This document shows positions 1 to 6,309 of a DNA stretch of 15,389 nt, piece by piece. The stretch's first letter is position 1, and each line of letters starts with the position of its first letter. Where the stretch lies: the NCBI GenBank assembly GCA_016296885.1, contig JAEDHT010000040.1, positions 1 to 15,389 on the forward strand, written 5' to 3'. This stretch comes from Clostridiaceae bacterium (GTDB taxonomy: Bacteria; Bacillota; Clostridia; Oscillospirales; Acutalibacteraceae). The position numbers and the translations under genes were made by a program. The notes under the pieces were generated by a model. The model was not told the origin of the DNA, did no database searches, and worked only from the letters and a program-made list of their open reading frames with translations.

Positions 1-2
1 TT

Positions 3-78
3 GCGGATGTAGCTCATCTGGTAGAGCGCCACCTTGCCAAGGTGGAGGTAGCGAGTTCGAGCCTCGTCATCCGCTCCA
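3..78 (+). tRNA. tRNA-Gly (anticodon GCC), CCA encoded
   Basis: The cloverleaf can be read directly. The acceptor stem GCGGATG (3-9) pairs with CATCCGC (68-74). The D arm has GCTC/GAGC. The anticodon stem CCACC (29-33) pairs with GGTGG (41-45) around the loop TTGCCAA, giving anticodon GCC at 36-38. The T arm GCGAG-TTCGAGC-CTCGT contains the invariant TTCGA. The discriminator base is T75 and CCA is encoded at 76-78. It decodes GGC and GGU glycine codons. Only two bases precede it in the window, so an upstream tRNA cluster cannot be excluded. Confidence 0.97.
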
Positions 79-125
79 GAAAAGAAAACACCTTTTGTCT
101 ATCAGACAAAAGGTGTTTTCTTTTC
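79..125 (+). terminator. Intrinsic terminator of tRNA-Gly
   Basis: A perfect 22-bp inverted repeat (79-100 pairs with 104-125) with a 3-nt loop begins one base after the tRNA CCA. Its core is ACACCTTTTGTCT/AGACAAAAGGTGT, and the descending arm ends in TTTTCTTTTC, which supplies the U-rich tract. The near-symmetry (GAAAAGAAAA at one end, TTTTCTTTTC at the other) means it could also work on the other strand. Confidence 0.9.
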
Positions 126-176
126 AACGAAATAAATCCCTTACGGGTTTTGTGAAATACACTTCGAGCGTGAAAT

Positions 177-322
177 ATTGCTTCGCAAAATCCAGCTCCC
201 TTTACACAAGGGAGGCTGAGGAAGTTTTGACGGAGGGAGAGAAAAGATAAAAACCTGCAAAAATGTAGTTTTTCTCTCCCTCAGTCTCGTTTCACTCGAC
301 AGCTCCCTCGTCAGAGGGAGAC
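177..322. repeat. Interspersed hairpin repeat, copy R1
   Basis: This is a short non-coding repeat related to copies at 2661, 2968, 6164, 10490, 10599, 10700 and 15335. It has three parts: an end hairpin CTCCCTTTACACAAGGGAG (196-214), an inner 13-bp stem GAGGGAGAGAAAA (233-245) pairing with TTTTCTCTCCCTC (270-282), and a far-end hairpin CTCCCTCGTCAGAGGGAG (303-320). The tract also has the family signatures GAAGTTTTGACGGAGGGA and TCAGTCTCGTTTCACTCGACAG. There is no credible reading frame. The organisation resembles a MITE or BIME-like element. Confidence 0.85.
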
Positions 323-331
323 AAGAGCGAT

Positions 332-360
332 TTGTATCTAATTTGAAAATAGCATATAAT
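332..360 (+). promoter_or_regulatory. Putative sigma-A promoter of the HAD phosphatase gene
   Basis: TTGTAT (332-337) is followed after 17 bp by a perfect TATAAT (355-360), ten bases beyond the edge of repeat R1. The -10 is ideal and the -35 is weak. Transcription would start near 367, leaving a leader that contains an AAAGGA ribosome-binding-like site at 382-387. Confidence 0.55.
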
Positions 361-397
361 ATCACTATACGTTAAAAAAAGAAAGGAATCAGCACAG

Positions 398-448
398 ATG
401 TTATTTTGTGCTGTGGTTTTATATTATGGTAAAGCTATGTATATTTGA
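398..448 (+). CDS. Possible 16-codon leader peptide overlapping the phosphatase start
   Basis: ATG 398 lies ten bases after AAAGGA, the only well-placed ribosome binding site in this leader. It opens a frame of 16 codons ending in TGA at 446-448, downstream of and overlapping the phosphatase start (426). A ribosome finishing here would stop within the first codons of the phosphatase gene, so the arrangement could couple translation of the two. The peptide (MLFCAVVLYYGKAMYI) is hydrophobic and I recognise no family. It may simply be chance. Confidence 0.25.
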   Translation: MLFCAVVLYYGKAMYI

Positions 449-1067
449 TCTTGATGGCACTATAGCCGATACTATTGAAGATCTGGCAGATGCCACGAAC
501 TATGCCCTTAGTAATCACGGTATGTTGACACACGATGTTGAAAAGTATAAGTATTTTGTAGGCAATGGCATACCAAAGCTGATAGAACGTGCTTCGCTTA
601 GTGATGATGATAAGCTCAATGCTATGTTACTTGATGATTTCAAAAAGTATTATAATACTCATCTTACTGACAAAACTAAGGCTTATACAGGAATGAGCGA
701 GGTTTTGCACAAGCTGATAGACAGAGGCACACAATGTGCTGTAATGTCTAATAAAGCAGATGAGTTTGTGGGAATAATTTTGCAAAAGCTTTACCCTGAT
801 GTTAACTTTTTGTGGTATAGCGGAAAAAGAGAGAGTTATCCTCCAAAGCCGGACCCTACCCTACTTCTTAAGTTAATAAATGATAGTGGATATAATGTTG
901 AGGATTGCTTATATGTTGGTGATAGTAATGTTGACATCCAAACAGCAAAAAATGCAGGTATCAAGTCGTGCGGAGTGCTGTGGGGATTTCGCACCAAGGA
1001 TGAGCTTGTGGGTGAGGGAGCAGAATATATAGCAAAAGCTCCGCAAGATTTGTTAAGATATTGTTGA
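426..1067 (+). CDS. HAD-superfamily phosphatase, phosphoglycolate phosphatase-like
   Basis: This is a 213-residue HAD hydrolase of the Gph/PGMB type. Such enzymes dephosphorylate small phosphometabolites, classically 2-phosphoglycolate, through an aspartyl-phosphate intermediate in the cytoplasm. All four motifs are visible: motif I FDLDGT with nucleophile D8 and acid/base D10, motif II MSNK with S108, motif III lysine in PPKPDP (K141), and motif IV GDSNVD with D166 and D170. Residues about 17-85 are the helical type-1 cap. I chose ATG 426 because motif I then begins at residue 7, usual for the family. A GTG at 408 is in frame but adds only six residues. Neither start has a well-spaced ribosome binding site. 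The best one (AAAGGA, 382-387) instead serves an ATG at 398 in another frame. The true substrate cannot be told from sequence. Confidence 0.88.
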   Translation: MVKLCIFDLDGTIADTIEDLADATNYALSNHGMLTHDVEKYKYFVGNGIPKLIERASLSDDDKLNAMLLDDFKKYYNTHLTDKTKAYTGMSEVLHKLIDRGTQCAVMSNKADEFVGIILQKLYPDVNFLWYSGKRESYPPKPDPTLLLKLINDSGYNVEDCLYVGDSNVDIQTAKNAGIKSCGVLWGFRTKDELVGEGAEYIAKAPQDLLRYC

Positions 1068-1095
1068 TAAATTTATAAAATAATTGATAAAAGTG

Positions 1096-1104
1096 TGATA
1101 TAAT
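1096..1104 (+). promoter_or_regulatory. Extended -10 promoter upstream of rarA
   Basis: TGATATAAT (1096-1104) is a perfect extended -10 (TGnTATAAT) located 45 bases before the rarA start. No -35 hexamer lies at 16-18 bp. TTGATA at 1084 is only 9 bp away and so does not count. The 20 bases at 1085-1104 (TGATAAAAGTGTGATATAAT) recur exactly on the minus strand upstream of the SDR gene (5808-5827). Confidence 0.55.
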
Positions 1105-1149
1105 ATAATTTGACTATTCCGATAAAATGTAACAGGAGGTTTTTTAAAA

Positions 1150-2412
1150 ATGAGCGCACCTCTGGCAGACAGAATTCGTCCTAAGAACTTAGATGAAATA
1201 GCAGGACAATCCCATCTTATCGCCCCTGGCAAACCACTAAGACGTATAATAGAATCGGGCGAAATACCAAACATGGTTTTTTATGGGCCTTCCGGTGTGG
1301 GAAAGACTACTGTGGCTTCTATTATCGCTCAAAATACCAACAAAAAGCTATATAAGCTCAATGCCACCACTGCGTCCAGCAGTGATATAAAAGATATAAT
1401 TGCCCAAACAGAGACTTTTTTGGGTATGAATGGTATTTTGCTATATTTGGATGAGATACAGTATTTTAATAAAAAGCAACAGCAGACATTGCTGGAGTTT
1501 ATAGAAAACGGTAAAATTACTTTGATAGCATCAACTACCGAAAATCCTTATTTTTATGTTTATAATGCTATTTTGAGCCGTTCTACAGTGTTTGAATTTA
1601 AGCCTGTAGAAAAAAATGACACAGCCAAGGCTGTTAGGCGTGCATTTGATATACTCAGTGTTGAGAAAGGAAAGAAAATCAATGTTTCTGATGAGGTTAT
1701 CAATTATATAGCTTCATCATGTGGCGGTGATGTTAGAAAATCGCTCAACTGCGCCGAGCTTTGCGTGATTTCATCTCAAGATGATAGTGATACTATTGAT
1801 ATTAGCATGGAGTTTGCTCAGGCACTATCACAAAAAAGCTCTATCCACTTTGATAAAGACGGCGATGAGCATTATGATGCCATATCAGCCTTGCAAAAAT
1901 CTATGCGTGGAAGTGACCCTGATGCTGCGCTGTTTTATTTAGCAAAATTGTTGCAGGCAGGAGATATATCATCTGCTTGCAGAAGACTACTTGTATGTGC
2001 TTGTGAGGATGTTGGTCTTGCTTATCCGCAGATTATTCCAATAGTAAAATCATGCGTAGATATAGCTCTTCAGGTGGGTATGCCTGAGGCAAGAATACCT
2101 CTTGCAGATGCTGTGGTGATGGTTTGCAATGCACCTAAGTCAAATTCTGCATATATGGCTATAAACTCCGCTTTTGCAGATGTGCAAGCAGGTAAGGGCA
2201 AGCAAGTGCCACGTAACCTGCAAAATATGCACTATGATAGCCATGAGGTTCAGAATAAAGGTCAGCACTACCTCTACCCTCACAGCTATGAAAATCACTA
2301 CATAAAGCAACAGTATCTTCCTGATGACCTCAAAAACACCAGATACTATGAATATGGTGATAACAAAAACGAACAGCTTTTTAAGCAGTATTGGGACAAA
2401 ATAAAAAAGTAA
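1150..2412 (+). CDS. rarA: RarA/MgsA replication-associated recombination AAA+ ATPase
   Basis: This 420-residue protein belongs to the RarA/MgsA/WRNIP1 family, clamp-loader-like ATPases that act at stalled replication forks. The motifs run in the expected order: Walker A GPSGVGKT (46-53), Walker B LLYLDE (97-102), sensor 1 around TTEN (129-132), an arginine finger in LSRS (R144), and sensor 2 GGDVRKSLN with R196. The C-terminal tetramerisation region shows MRGSDPDAALFYLAKLL and RRLLVCACEDVGLAYP, both hallmarks of the family. Length is normal (about 420-450). The start is supported by a strong AGGAGG at 1134-1139, ten bases upstream. It has its own extended -10 promoter, and a cysteine-rich small gene follows 13 bases after its stop, so the two are probably one transcript. 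Confidence 0.95.
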   Translation: MSAPLADRIRPKNLDEIAGQSHLIAPGKPLRRIIESGEIPNMVFYGPSGVGKTTVASIIAQNTNKKLYKLNATTASSSDIKDIIAQTETFLGMNGILLYLDEIQYFNKKQQQTLLEFIENGKITLIASTTENPYFYVYNAILSRSTVFEFKPVEKNDTAKAVRRAFDILSVEKGKKINVSDEVINYIASSCGGDVRKSLNCAELCVISSQDDSDTIDISMEFAQALSQKSSIHFDKDGDEHYDAISALQKSMRGSDPDAALFYLAKLLQAGDISSACRRLLVCACEDVGLAYPQIIPIVKSCVDIALQVGMPEARIPLADAVVMVCNAPKSNSAYMAINSAFADVQAGKGKQVPRNLQNMHYDSHEVQNKGQHYLYPHSYENHYIKQQYLPDDLKNTRYYEYGDNKNEQLFKQYWDKIKK

Positions 2413-2425
2413 GGAGAATAACAAC

Positions 2426-2608
2426 ATGGCACAAAAATCAAATTGTGAGTTTTGCGCTCATTATTGCTATGATGAGGAATACGAATGTTATTGCTGTGAA
2501 ATTAATCTTGACGAAGATGAGATGTATCGTTTTCTCAGGGGCAACGTTGATGATTGCCATTACTTCCAGCTGTATGATGAGTATAAGATAGTCAAAAAGC
2601 AAAATTGA
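2426..2608 (+). CDS. Small cysteine-rich protein (DUF6472-like)
   Basis: This 60-residue acidic protein has seven cysteines (positions 7, 10, 14, 21, 23, 24 and 44), including CxxCxxxC near the N-terminus and CxCC. With the adjacent acidic residues this suggests a small metal-binding fold, probably zinc. The pattern NCxxCxxYxYDEEYxxYxCxxNLDEDEMYRFL resembles a small Clostridia family I recall as DUF6472, whose function is unknown. The start is supported by AAGGAG (2411-2416), which overlaps the rarA stop codon, with spacing of nine bases. That points to co-transcription and perhaps translational coupling with rarA. The family name is from memory and has not been checked. Confidence 0.8.
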   Translation: MAQKSNCEFCAHYCYDEEYECYCCEINLDEDEMYRFLRGNVDDCHYFQLYDEYKIVKKQN

Positions 2609-2660
2609 TTGTTAATAATAAAGAAAGGGCTGTTGCACTAGAGGCATTTTGTGTAGTTGT

Positions 2661-2871
2661 GCCTCCCTTGTGTAAAGGGAGGTGGCAAAACGAAGTTTTG
2701 ACGGAGGGATTGTTAATGGATAGAAAACACAATCATTCTATTGTTCATAATGCGAAAAACCTCCGAAAAATATGACGAAAAAAGAAAAGTGTTTGCGAAT
2801 ATATAGATAACGTTGTTAAACAATCCCTCAGTCAGCTTCGCTGACAGCTCCCTTTACACAAGGGAGCCTTT
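2661..2871. repeat. MITE-like repeat, copy R2 (211 bp)
   Basis: This 211-bp element differs from the copy at 2968-3178 at one position only (C2839 versus T3146). Its ends are inverted repeats: GCCTCCCTTGTGTAAAGGGA on the left and, inverted, TCCCTTTACACAAGGGAGCC on the right. Inside, GAGGGATTGTT near 2705 pairs with AACAATCCCTC near 2820. GTCAGCTTCGCTGAC is a further hairpin. No open frame of note is present. I see no obvious target-site duplication. The unit is built like R1 but with a different inner segment. Confidence 0.9.
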
Positions 2872-2878
2872 TTATTTT
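2847..2878 (+). terminator. Putative terminator of the rarA operon formed by the R2 end hairpin
   Basis: GCTCCCT (2847-2853), a 7-nt loop, and AGGGAGC (2861-2867) form a perfect 7-bp stem, followed by CTTTTTATTTT. The end hairpin of the repeat together with the T-rich sequence just outside it makes a convincing intrinsic terminator, about 240 bases after the last gene. The equivalent end of R3 lacks the T-run. Confidence 0.5.
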
Positions 2879-2967
2879 CGGCGTGTTATGGATTTTGGTG
2901 TCAAAATCAGATGCTTGCTATTTTTGTAAACAGAAAATAGTAACAAGGCATGCTATAGCATGAAATA

Positions 2968-3178
2968 GCCTCCCTTGTGTAAAGGGAGGTGGCAAAACGA
3001 AGTTTTGACGGAGGGATTGTTAATGGATAGAAAACACAATCATTCTATTGTTCATAATGCGAAAAACCTCCGAAAAATATGACGAAAAAAGAAAAGTGTT
3101 TGCGAATATATAGATAACGTTGTTAAACAATCCCTCAGTCAGCTTTGCTGACAGCTCCCTTTACACAAGGGAGCCTTT
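2968..3178. repeat. MITE-like repeat, copy R3 (211 bp)
   Basis: This is a direct copy of R2, offset by 307 bp, 210 of 211 bases identical, with the same terminal inverted repeats. The 96 bp between the two copies hold no gene. That spacer contains small inverted repeats such as CTATTTT/AAAATAG (near 2929 and 2934) and the palindromic stretch GCATGCTATAGCATG. R3 ends 13 bases from the stop codon of the convergent minus-strand gene. Confidence 0.9.
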
Positions 3179-3191
3179 GGTTGCAATCATA

Positions 3192-4178
3192 TTATTTAGT
3201 GTTATCGGTATCTTGATTGTTAAGCTCTTGCTCTTTTTTGATAAGCTCACGCATTTTGCTACGCTTTATCATTTTTCCGTTATAAAATACATATTCATCA
3301 TCATTTTTAGAGGAGTTAATGTCATCTTCCAGAGATTGTAGGTCGTCTGGATTGATGCTTAGCTCTTTTTTCTTTTCGGCTTCTCGTTTGGCTTCTTCAC
3401 TTTCAGTTCCAATTATGGTAATAATGCTTTTATACAATATATTGAAATATATCAATGTGAAAGAAACAGGAATAATAAGTAAAAATAGTATCAATGCGAC
3501 TATCATTTTTATTAGGGCACTTGGTATCAACATCATCAAAAATGTTAATAGTGCGCTGAATGAAATCATACCTACTAAGGATACGAGATTGTTTTTTAGT
3601 TCACCAAATATCGCTAGCAAGCTGTTTTTATATATTTGTAATGGCTTTAGCTGTATGGATACCGTCATTACATTAACCGACATAAAGAAGAATAGCACAC
3701 ACATACTTATCAGCAGATTTATGATAAGCAGTGCAATATAAATTCCTCCTTGCTTCGATGCCAAATATCCATATAGGCTGACGCCTGCATATACCATCAC
3801 ACTGGCACCGTAAAACAGCAGTCCGTTCATCAGCGATGTGCCGAGGTTATCTTTAAGCCCATATAAAAAGTTTTTGAACAGCTCTACCCTCTTGCCGTTT
3901 ATCACTCTGACAAGCACATGACACATTGCATTGAAAAAAGGTGTGATACCTACCACTGCAAGCAGACATAAAAATATGTTTACGTTATGAGAAAGCAAAA
4001 ACGATAATCCCACAAACAAGGCTATTATCAAAGCACTTGGAACAGCAAATATCAGGTTTAGTCCGACCAGTTTTTTAAAGTTTTTCCCGATTATACTAAA
4101 GTAATTTGCTATCAGGATATCTGATTTTTTTCTTTCCGTAGAAATTTCATCGTCTTTTAATTTGTATTTATCCGACAT
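3192..4178 (-). CDS. Six-helix integral membrane protein, possibly YesL/DUF624-like
   Basis: This 328-residue protein has six strongly hydrophobic segments at about residues 39-61, 66-90, 115-139, 144-170, 197-224 and 225-248. A charged cytoplasmic tail of about 80 residues follows, rich in Glu, Lys and Asn. Between helices 2 and 3 the stretch NGKRVELFKNFLYGLKDN, and before helix 5 QIYKNSLLAIFGELKNN, resemble the repeated 'F...f..nfk.n' pattern of YesL/DUF624 proteins. That assignment is a guess by eye and the function is unknown. A GAGGGG lies 13 bases upstream of ATG, a somewhat long spacing. It follows the SpoIIM-like gene by 54 bases on the same strand and is probably its operon partner. 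Confidence 0.7.
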   Translation of the reverse strand: MSDKYKLKDDEISTERKKSDILIANYFSIIGKNFKKLVGLNLIFAVPSALIIALFVGLSFLLSHNVNIFLCLLAVVGITPFFNAMCHVLVRVINGKRVELFKNFLYGLKDNLGTSLMNGLLFYGASVMVYAGVSLYGYLASKQGGIYIALLIINLLISMCVLFFFMSVNVMTVSIQLKPLQIYKNSLLAIFGELKNNLVSLVGMISFSALLTFLMMLIPSALIKMIVALILFLLIIPVSFTLIYFNILYKSIITIIGTESEEAKREAEKKKELSINPDDLQSLEDDINSSKNDDEYVFYNGKMIKRSKMRELIKKEQELNNQDTDNTK

Positions 4179-4232
4179 TTTACTTTTTTTACCCCTCTTT
4201 TTTTACCTTTATAATTTTTAATTTTTTTCTCA

Positions 4233-4913
4233 TCAAAAATGAAAAGAACTTCCAAAAATAAATGTTAAAGCTACATCAAGAAGTGATGCTGTAAGTGTTA
4301 TTATCATAGCTAACAGCAACTTTTTAAAATAGGTGTTGAATCTGGAGTGTAAAAGTATGTGTGACATTTCATCTTTTTTATAAACAGCTTCCAATAGTCT
4401 TCCTGAAAACACAAATGATTCTTTTTGAAGCATTATGAGCGACACAACCGACACAAACACGCATGGCAACATCACACCGGCATAATATATTGCTCCATTT
4501 AGTCTATATGTATAAAACAGATATGCTGCGCTGATGCCTATCCCAAATCCCCTAAAAAAGCTGATGGCAAACTGCAAAACATTCCCCCACAGCGAGCTTC
4601 CCAGCAAAAATGCTGTGATTAGAAATATACAGTTTGATGTATATGATGACAAGAATGTGTCTACAAAGTCTTGATGAAGCTTTTGGTTGATGTTGCTTGC
4701 AAAGAGAAAGTCAAGTTGTTTATAAAGTTGACTTCCGCCGTTAATCGAGAAGTAAGCTCCCACGCCAATCCCTGCAAGCAAGAATATATATAGAATAACG
4801 CCAAGTATATTTTTTAAAGCTTTGCTTTTTGGTATGATTTTAACTTCATTATTATTTTCAACTTCCGTATTAATTTCACTTTCCAGCATAGCTACAGATG
4901 TAATTTCTGTCAT
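4233..4913 (-). CDS. SpoIIM-family membrane protein
   Basis: This 226-residue protein resembles stage II sporulation protein M. In sporulating Firmicutes SpoIIM forms the SpoIID-SpoIIM-SpoIIP complex, which remodels septal peptidoglycan and drives engulfment. A hydrophilic N-terminus of about 35 residues precedes a first membrane helix (about 36-56). The region SNCIFLITAFLLGSSLWGN, then FFRGFGIGISAAY, then VMLPCVFVSVVSLIML matches the SpoIIM layout of an amphipathic gating helix followed by G-rich helices and a conserved proline. A last helix lies near 200-222. Length fits (B. subtilis SpoIIM is about 214). The start is supported by GGAG eight bases upstream. The general SpoIIM/DUF95 family also has non-sporulation members, so a direct sporulation role is an inference. 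Confidence 0.7.
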   Translation of the reverse strand: MTEITSVAMLESEINTEVENNNEVKIIPKSKALKNILGVILYIFLLAGIGVGAYFSINGGSQLYKQLDFLFASNINQKLHQDFVDTFLSSYTSNCIFLITAFLLGSSLWGNVLQFAISFFRGFGIGISAAYLFYTYRLNGAIYYAGVMLPCVFVSVVSLIMLQKESFVFSGRLLEAVYKKDEMSHILLHSRFNTYFKKLLLAMIITLTASLLDVALTFIFGSSFHF

Positions 4914-5011
4914 ATTATCAGCTCCGAAATATATTTTTATTTTTTAACACGGTAGTTATATTCAATTGTAAGAAAAATTATATTATTATCTTTATTCTTA
5001 GAAATAAAAAA

Positions 5012-5776
5012 TTAGCAAGGTTGTTTTTGTTGCTTACACCATATTTTCATAACTAGCTTGTGTGGCAATATCTTTGCCAAAAGTACCAGACATTTTGTTG
5101 AAAGTCCGTACACAGACACATCTTTTCCTTTTTTCATATCTTTAATGGCTTTATTTATTATCTGATCTGCGCTGAATGTTTTGTAGAAGTAGGTCAGGGT
5201 ATCGTCTGTTTTAGCTCTGTCAAAAAATTCGGTTTTAACCCAGCCCGGACATACTGCAAGCACCTTTATTCCCTTTGGTTTTAACTCGACTCCAAGTGAG
5301 CGTGAATAGCTAAGCACAAAGGCTTTTGTGGCGGCATACACATTGAGGTATGGCAGTGGCTGAAAGGATGATAATGAATCCAATTGGTATATTTCTGCAC
5401 CTTTTTTCATATATGGCAAGGTTTTATGAGTGATAGACACCAGTGCTTTTGCGTTGAGGTCTATCATTTCCAATTGTTCTTCCAATTTTAAACCCTCAAA
5501 TGAGCCAAACCTACCAAATCCGCTTGCATTCACAAGTGTGATTACATTCGGTTTTTGCTCATTAAGTATTGTTGCGTATTCTTCTATGCTTTCTTTCTTA
5601 GTGAGGTCTAGCGAGATTGGCACTATTTTAGATCTCACCTGCTTTTGCAATTCTTCTAATCTTTCTTTACGCCTTGCTATTACCCATATTTCATCATATT
5701 CTCTCTCTTTATCCAGCCGGAGAACAAACTCTTTTCCCATTCCTGATGATGCCCCTGTTATTACCGCTATATTCAT
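5012..5776 (-). CDS. Short-chain dehydrogenase/reductase (DltE/YdfG-type SDR)
   Basis: This 254-residue classical SDR is an NAD(P)H-dependent oxidoreductase with a single Rossmann fold. Visible motifs are the cofactor-binding TGASSGMG (7-14), ARRKERL (34-40) which suggests NADPH preference, LDLT (57-60), and NAS at 83-85 in place of the usual NNAG. The catalytic residues are N108, S134, Y147 and K151 in YAATK. PGWVKTEF at 177-184 is the usual PGxVxT segment. The tail (about 215-254) is basic and partly hydrophobic. The substrate cannot be named. The start has GAGGGTG about seven bases upstream and its own promoter at 5808-5837. The SpoIIM-like gene follows after 98 bases on the same strand, and no strong terminator lies between them. 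Confidence 0.9.
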   Translation of the reverse strand: MNIAVITGASSGMGKEFVLRLDKEREYDEIWVIARRKERLEELQKQVRSKIVPISLDLTKKESIEEYATILNEQKPNVITLVNASGFGRFGSFEGLKLEEQLEMIDLNAKALVSITHKTLPYMKKGAEIYQLDSLSSFQPLPYLNVYAATKAFVLSYSRSLGVELKPKGIKVLAVCPGWVKTEFFDRAKTDDTLTYFYKTFSADQIINKAIKDMKKGKDVSVYGLSTKCLVLLAKILPHKLVMKIWCKQQKQPC

Positions 5777-5807
5777 TCCCTTTCACCCTCTCTTTGATTT
5801 GCTCTCA

Positions 5808-5837
5808 ATTATATCACACTTTTATCATTTTTTTCAA
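5808..5837 (-). promoter_or_regulatory. Sigma-A promoter of the SDR gene
   Basis: Read on the minus strand: TTGAAA (5832-5837), an 18-bp spacer, then TATAAT (5808-5813) with an extended -10 TG (TGATATAAT). Transcription would start about 25 bases before the ATG. The outer edge of the -35 touches the first base of the palindrome at 5838, so the composite repeat element abuts this promoter. The spacer and -10 share a 20-base identity with the rarA promoter. Confidence 0.75.
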
Positions 5838-6164
5838 CTTACTTTTTCTTTCACGAGAAAGAAAAAGTAAGCAAAAAGAAAGCGATACGTTTGGTAACTT
5901 GACAAAGTATAAGGCTTTGTTGCTCGGTGGCAGGCTTTGTGATGAGTGGCGAGCAATTCTTTGCAGTCAATCACTTGCAAAGAATTGCTCTTTCAATGCT
6001 CAGTGCAGACTTTTGGACTTTCTGTCATCAGGCTTTTGCTTTGTCATTTGTAGCTTTCCTGTGTTAACGCGAATTTGCAATTCACGCCCTGCAAATCCGC
6101 GTTATCCGGGCTTGCTGTCGGGCAAATAAAATGAATTCTTTCAATTATTTTGGTGTGAAAGGTA
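5838..6164 (+). repeat. Structured non-coding module, copy M1 (hairpins A, B, C, closing helix P1)
   Basis: Hairpin A is 5838-5852 pairing with 5857-5871, loop ACGA, followed by CAAAAAGAAAGCGATACG. Hairpin B is 5951-5965 pairing with 5976-5990, with 10-nt loop GTCAATCACT. Hairpin C is 6066-6079 pairing with 6090-6103 with one mismatch, loop ATTCACGCCC. A long-range helix P1 joins 5920-5935 to 6110-6125: all 16 positions pair if G.T wobbles (five) are allowed, enclosing B and C. A related copy on the minus strand at 10833-11158 keeps the loops but has different B and P1 stem sequences that still pair. I match it to no named RNA family. Long frames through it lack ribosome binding sites. Confidence 0.75.
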
Positions 6165-6258
6165 GCCTCCCTCTGACGAGGAAGGTGGCAAAACGAAGTT
6201 TTGACGGAGGGAGAGAAAAGATAAAAATTCTGCAAAAAATTAATTTTTCTCTCAGTGT
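6164..6258. repeat. Truncated interspersed repeat, copy R4
   Basis: This copy begins as other members do (GCCTCCCTCTGACGAGGAAGG, then GGCAAAACGAAGTTTTGACG and GAGGGAGAGAAAAG). It continues through TTTTTCTCTCAGTG but has lost a few bases of the CTCCCTCAGT segment and the whole far-end hairpin. Where the family normally reads CTCGTTTCACTCGACAG, this copy reads TTGTTTCACGTGAAACA, a perfect parS site. Confidence 0.8.
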
Positions 6259-6274
6259 TGTTTCACGTGAAACA
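6259..6274. promoter_or_regulatory. parS site (ParB/Spo0J binding)
   Basis: TGTTTCACGTGAAACA is a perfect 16-bp palindrome identical to the known Firmicutes parS consensus, and symmetry extends to 18 bp (6258-6275). ParB/Spo0J loads on such sites near the origin and spreads with CTP, recruiting SMC and helping chromosome segregation. It lies in the non-coding core of the composite element, exactly at the truncated end of repeat R4. Confidence 0.85.
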
Positions 6275-6309
6275 AGATATTTCCCACAAACCAGATGTTT
6301 AATACGAAC

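Noticed and set aside
1084..1104. TTGATA as the -35 of the rarA promoter.
   Set aside because: It is only 9 bp from the TATAAT at 1099 and 14 bp from the next one; the extended -10 alone explains the promoter better.
2391..2591. Alternative 66-codon frame overlapping the cysteine-rich gene.
   Set aside because: The frame at 2426 has the ribosome binding site and a recognisable cysteine pattern; this one is its shadow.
2655..3185. Target-site duplications next to R2 and R3.
   Set aside because: The flanks (TTGT/TTTA and AATA/GGTT) do not match, so insertion by a known transposase cannot be argued from duplications.
5674..6129. 151-codon open frame on + ending in RICNSRPANPRYP, similar to a 65-codon frame at 10868-11065 (-) ending in RICKSRRANPRYP.
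   Set aside because: Both frames run through hairpins B and C of the structured module and have no ribosome binding site. The peptide similarity follows from the repeated nucleotide sequence, and the stem changes preserve base pairing, not codons.
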